This document shows positions 59,989 to 64,000 of a stretch of DNA of 64,000 nt, piece after piece. Numbering within the stretch: the stretch's first letter is position 1; every line of letters begins with the position of its first letter. The translations under genes and the position numbers were made by a program. The notes beneath the pieces are model-generated. The model did no database searches, was not told where the DNA came from, and was given only the letters and a program-made list of their open reading frames with translations. Origin of the DNA: a bacterium (lineage in GTDB: Bacteria > Pseudomonadota > Gammaproteobacteria > Burkholderiales > Thiobacillaceae); contig WOUQ01000003.1 in the NCBI GenBank assembly GCA_009772925.1, forward strand, positions 62,001-126,000, written 5' to 3'.

Positions 59989-60516
59989 ATGGCCATCGAA
60001 TCCTACCGCGACCGCCTGCCCCGCCTGGGGCGCGATGTCTATGTCCACCCCGCCGCCACGGTCATCGGCGACGTCGAGCTGGGCGACGAGGTGTCGGTAT
60101 GGCCCGGCGTGGTCATCCGCGGCGACGTCCACCACATCCGCATCGGCGCCCGCAGCAACATCCAGGATGGCTCCATCCTGCACGTCAGCCGGCCCAGCGC
60201 GCGCAATCCCGATGGCGCGCCCCTGCTTGTCGGCCGCGACGTCAGCGTGGCCCACGCCGTGGTCCTGCATGGTTGCACGATCGGCGACGAGTGTCTGATC
60301 GGCATGGGTTCCCTGGTCATGGACCGGGCCGTGCTGGAACCCCGCGTGCTGCTTGGGGCCGGCAGCCTGGTGCCGGAGGGCGGTGTGCTGCAATCCGGCT
60401 GGCTGTATTTCGGCCGGCCGGCCAGGGCGGTGCGCTTGCTGGATGCGGGCGAGCTGGAACATTTCGCCGTGTTGGCCGCGAATTACGTGCGCCTGGCCGG
60501 AGAGTACCTCGCTTGA
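59989..60516 (+). CDS. Gamma-class carbonic anhydrase-like hexapeptide-repeat protein
   Basis: A 175-residue left-handed beta-helix protein. Hexapeptide repeats run through VHPAATVIGDVELGDEVSVW, GVVIRGDVHHIRIG and ARSNIQDGSILHV; zinc-type histidines are in ILH, SVAHAVVLHGCTIG. This is the YrdA/PaaY layout; catalysis is not proven for most members. ATG 59989 is the start of the conserved MAIESYRDRLPRLG. It is on the opposite strand from prlC, divergently transcribed across a ~100-base gap. Confidence 0.92.
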   Translation: MAIESYRDRLPRLGRDVYVHPAATVIGDVELGDEVSVWPGVVIRGDVHHIRIGARSNIQDGSILHVSRPSARNPDGAPLLVGRDVSVAHAVVLHGCTIGDECLIGMGSLVMDRAVLEPRVLLGAGSLVPEGGVLQSGWLYFGRPARAVRLLDAGELEHFAVLAANYVRLAGEYLA

Positions 60517-60545
60517 TCGGCTGCGGCGTGCGGGCCGCAGGGGTC

Positions 60546-60601
60546 GTAGGAGCGAGCTTGCTCGCGATGGACCGGTTATTCGCGAGCAAGCTCGCTCCTA
60601 C
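60546..60601. repeat. REP/BIME element, type D
   Basis: Inverted units with stem GCGAGCTTGCTCGC and foot GTAGGA/TCCTAC, separated by about 16 bases. The inner stem again differs from types A, B and C with pairing kept. It lies between the carbonic anhydrase gene and the convergent GAF protein gene. Confidence 0.9.
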
Positions 60602-60642
60602 GGGGGAAGAGGGTGTTCCGGCTGCTTGTCCCGGAGCGCGGC

Positions 60643-61392
60643 TCAGCGCCCGCGTTCCAGCCGTTTGCTGTGGCGGTTCAGGCTGTCGGTGAGTTCCGAG
60701 ATGATTTCCCCCGCCGCGTGGATGATCTGGTTGGGCGTGAAGCCGCAGTGACGCATTTCCCGGTAGAAGCCCTTGGCCAGCAGCTTGGCCACCTTGTCCG
60801 GTTCGTGCGCCGACAGGGCGGTGACGGTGTCGGCCTTGGCGCCAGCCTGGCGGCCGAGCGCCATCTGCGCGAAGCGGGAATCGAGCAGGCTTTCCAGGCG
60901 GGCGACCTGGATGGCGCGGGCGATGAGCAGGGCGGCCAGTTCCGCCACCGCCTGGTCCTCGGCGGAAAAGGCGTCGCGCCGCGCGGGATTGCTGACGTTG
61001 AGCACACCGGCCGGCCGGCCGGCGAGGGGCAGGGGGCAGACCATGAAGGCGCCGGCCTGGTCCGGTCGGCGCGCGTTGGCCTGCCAAGCGGAACGATCGA
61101 TGCGGCGCACGCGCACACAGGTACCCGAAGCCAGCACCTGGCCGGCGATGCCCTGGCCCGGCGCGGGCTCCTCCTTCCAGGCCGCCTCCGGCAGCTCACC
61201 GTAGAGGGCGGCAAGCCGCAGATGGGCACCCTTTTCTTCGCCGGAGTCCAGCAGCATCAGCGAGACACGTCCCACCTCGAGCAGTTCGCCGGCGATTCGG
61301 GCCAGGCGGTAGAGGTTGTCCTCGAAGCTGCCGCAGACCTGGAAGGCGGCCAGTTCTTTCAATTTTTCCCGGCGCAACATGGTTCGGTTCAT
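60643..61392 (-). CDS. GAF-domain protein
   Basis: A 249-residue protein starting MNRTMLRREKLKELAAFQVC at 61392. The middle ~150 residues are a GAF domain: YRLARIAGELLEVGRVSLML, GQGIAGQVLASGTCVRVRRI, MVCPLPLAGRPAGVLNVSNP and DAFSAEDQAVAELAALLIAR. The C-terminal ~70 residues are helical and carry no output domain that could be recognised. It may sense a small molecule or partner with a kinase; ligand unknown. It sits 62 bases after the thioredoxin gene on the same strand. Confidence 0.85.
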   Translation of the reverse strand: MNRTMLRREKLKELAAFQVCGSFEDNLYRLARIAGELLEVGRVSLMLLDSGEEKGAHLRLAALYGELPEAAWKEEPAPGQGIAGQVLASGTCVRVRRIDRSAWQANARRPDQAGAFMVCPLPLAGRPAGVLNVSNPARRDAFSAEDQAVAELAALLIARAIQVARLESLLDSRFAQMALGRQAGAKADTVTALSAHEPDKVAKLLAKGFYREMRHCGFTPNQIIHAAGEIISELTDSLNRHSKRLERGR

Positions 61393-61454
61393 CTCGACTC
61401 CCCCTTCGATGGGACTTCCCTGCGCGGGCCGGCGGGCCGCGTGCCGGAGGCCGT

Positions 61455-62312
61455 TCAGTTCAATGCGCTGGCCAGCTTGCGGCGATACGTGGCCACCAGT
61501 TCCCCCTGGCCGCCCAGCATGTTGAACACCGCCAGGATGGTCTTGCGCGCGGCGTCGTCGTTCCAGTAGCGGTCGCGGCGCACGATCTCGAGCAGTTCGT
61601 CGAGGCCCTCGGCATGGCGGCCGGCGGCCACCAGCAGGTTGGCGAGTTGCATGCGGGGCTCCATGTCGGCCGGATCGGCGGCGATGCGCTGCCGCAAGTC
61701 GGACTCGTCGCCGCCCTGCTGGCCGCCCAGGGCGAACGTCAGCCGGGCGATGAGCTGCTGCGCGCGGTCCTCCATGCGGGTGGCGGGGGACAGGCTGTCC
61801 AGCATGCGCTTGGCCTCGTCCGTCTGGTCGAGGGACAGCAGGATGTCGGCGGCGTCCAGGCGCACGGCTTCGTTGCCCGCGTCCAGCTTGGAGGCTTCCG
61901 CCAGTAGTTGCAGGGCCTGGGCGCTGTCGCCGGTGTCGCGCGCGCGGCCGGCGGCGACGCGCAGTTCTTCGGCGGGCGAGGGAATGACGCGGTCGAGGAA
62001 GGCGCGCACATCGGCCTCGGGAATCGCGCCGGAGAACTCCTCCAGCAGTTCGCCGTTGTAGACCGCCTTGACGCTGGGAATGCCGCGCACGCCGAACTGG
62101 GCGGCCAGTTCCTGGTTGTGGTCGGCGTTGATCTTGGCGAGGATGAACTTGCCCTGGTATTCCTCCGCCAGCTTCTCCAGGATGGGTTTCAGGACCTTGC
62201 AGGGGCCGCACCACTCGGCCCAGAAGTCCATGACCACCGGGGTGTGGCGGGAGTGTTCGAGGACGATCTGCTCGAAATTGCTGGCGTCGACGTCGTAGGC
62301 GAATTGGGACAT
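61455..62312 (-). CDS. cnoX: Thioredoxin-fold co-chaperone with TPR-like tail (CnoX/YbbN type)
   Basis: A 285-residue protein. The thioredoxin domain (~1-110) has VVMDFWAEWCGPCKVLKPIL with an intact C-G-P-C, and GVRGIPSVKAVYNGELLEEF with the cis-Pro. The rest is a helical, TPR-like domain (LRVAAGRARDTGDSAQALQL, LLAEASKLDAGNEAVRLDAA). In E. coli CnoX the CGPC is degenerate (SxxC) and it protects substrates for DnaK/GroEL; here the redox pair is present, so it may also reduce thiols. Confidence 0.88.
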   Translation of the reverse strand: MSQFAYDVDASNFEQIVLEHSRHTPVVMDFWAEWCGPCKVLKPILEKLAEEYQGKFILAKINADHNQELAAQFGVRGIPSVKAVYNGELLEEFSGAIPEADVRAFLDRVIPSPAEELRVAAGRARDTGDSAQALQLLAEASKLDAGNEAVRLDAADILLSLDQTDEAKRMLDSLSPATRMEDRAQQLIARLTFALGGQQGGDESDLRQRIAADPADMEPRMQLANLLVAAGRHAEGLDELLEIVRRDRYWNDDAARKTILAVFNMLGGQGELVATYRRKLASALN

Positions 62313-62348
62313 GGCTGGGATGGCGGGAAGCTCGTGGCAGGTCGTGAG

Positions 62349-63948
<1,600 letters not shown>

Positions 63949-63951
63949 GGT

Positions 63952-64000
63952 TCAAAGTTTCTGGCGCAGGGCCAGGGCCGTCTGGTTGCGCAGCGCCTTG
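63952..64000 (-). CDS. 3' end of an unidentified gene (cut by window edge)
   Basis: Read on the minus strand from the right edge, the frame gives KALRNQTALALRQKL and then TGA (63952-63954). Codon choice fits the rest of the window. Only 15 residues are visible, too few to name a family. The perfect inverted repeat just beyond suggests the end of a transcription unit. Confidence 0.4.
   Translation of the reverse strand, partial: KALRNQTALALRQKL

Overview
The window is high-GC DNA from a Gram-negative bacterium, most likely a betaproteobacterium of the Rhodocyclales/Nitrosomonadales type. The first 19 kb matches, gene for gene, the exosortase A (XrtA)/PEP-CTERM exopolysaccharide loci described in that group. 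No 16S gene or other strong taxonomic marker is present, so the placement rests on gene families and gene order.

Layout. (1) 1-9457, plus: XrtA core operon with an ExeA-type ATPase (partial), wecB epimerase, DUF3473-type deacetylase, FemAB-like protein, TIGR03087-type glycosyltransferase, XrtA-EpsI fusion, TIGR03088-type glycosyltransferase and a class II amidotransferase. Genes mostly touch or overlap by 4 bases. (2) 9470-12241: small accessory genes and toxin-antitoxin modules around a Daro_2409-type glycosyltransferase. (3) 12325-19148, plus: glycosyltransferase, MBOAT acyltransferase, a frameshifted SGNH/AlgJ-like partner, a CapK-like adenylating enzyme and an XrtA-associated O-antigen-ligase-like polymerase. 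(4) 19236-22696, minus: acyl carrier protein plus the E2 and fused E1 alpha-beta parts of a 2-oxo-acid-dehydrogenase-like complex. (5) 22886-26804: GNAT, WalW-like deacetylase, FkbM methyltransferase, GT2. (6) 27017-31969: ABC exporter (Wzm/Wzt-like) whose permease and ATPase genes are separated by a run of four intact or decayed MNT/HEPN toxin-antitoxin modules and a direct duplication of about 370 bp. (7) About 31.4-36.6 kb: visibly more AT-rich sugar-chain genes, then a 646-residue orphan, a PIN toxin-antitoxin pair and a second WbsX-like gene. (8) 40769-51353, plus: asparagine synthetase, GT2s, deacetylase, sulfotransferase, a REP-associated tyrosine transposase (RAYT) and a large sulfatase-fold membrane protein. 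(9) 51262-57422, minus: TPR lipo-/periplasmic protein, glycosyltransferase, deacetylase, a third asparagine-synthetase homologue and a DUF4124/glutaredoxin protein, then a chimeric sugar-nucleotide-enzyme remnant. (10) 57851-64000: housekeeping genes (oligopeptidase A, gamma carbonic anhydrase, GAF protein, CnoX-like thioredoxin, purB).

Together, regions 1-9 encode synthesis, modification (deacetylation, acylation, sulfation, methylation, amidation), polymerisation and export of one or more surface polysaccharides, coupled to the XrtA protein-sorting system. No PEP-CTERM substrate protein is seen here.

The most distinctive non-coding feature is a family of REP/BIME hairpins at twelve loci. 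They share a GTAG-type foot and GCG...CGC stem ends, but the inner stem bases and loops differ between subfamilies while pairing is kept. One subfamily brackets the RAYT gene and one copy supplies the 5' end of the next glycosyltransferase frame. Four probable single-base frameshifts (near 11955, 15988, 24953 and 27963) and several chimeric or truncated genes show either real decay or residual sequencing error; raw reads would decide.
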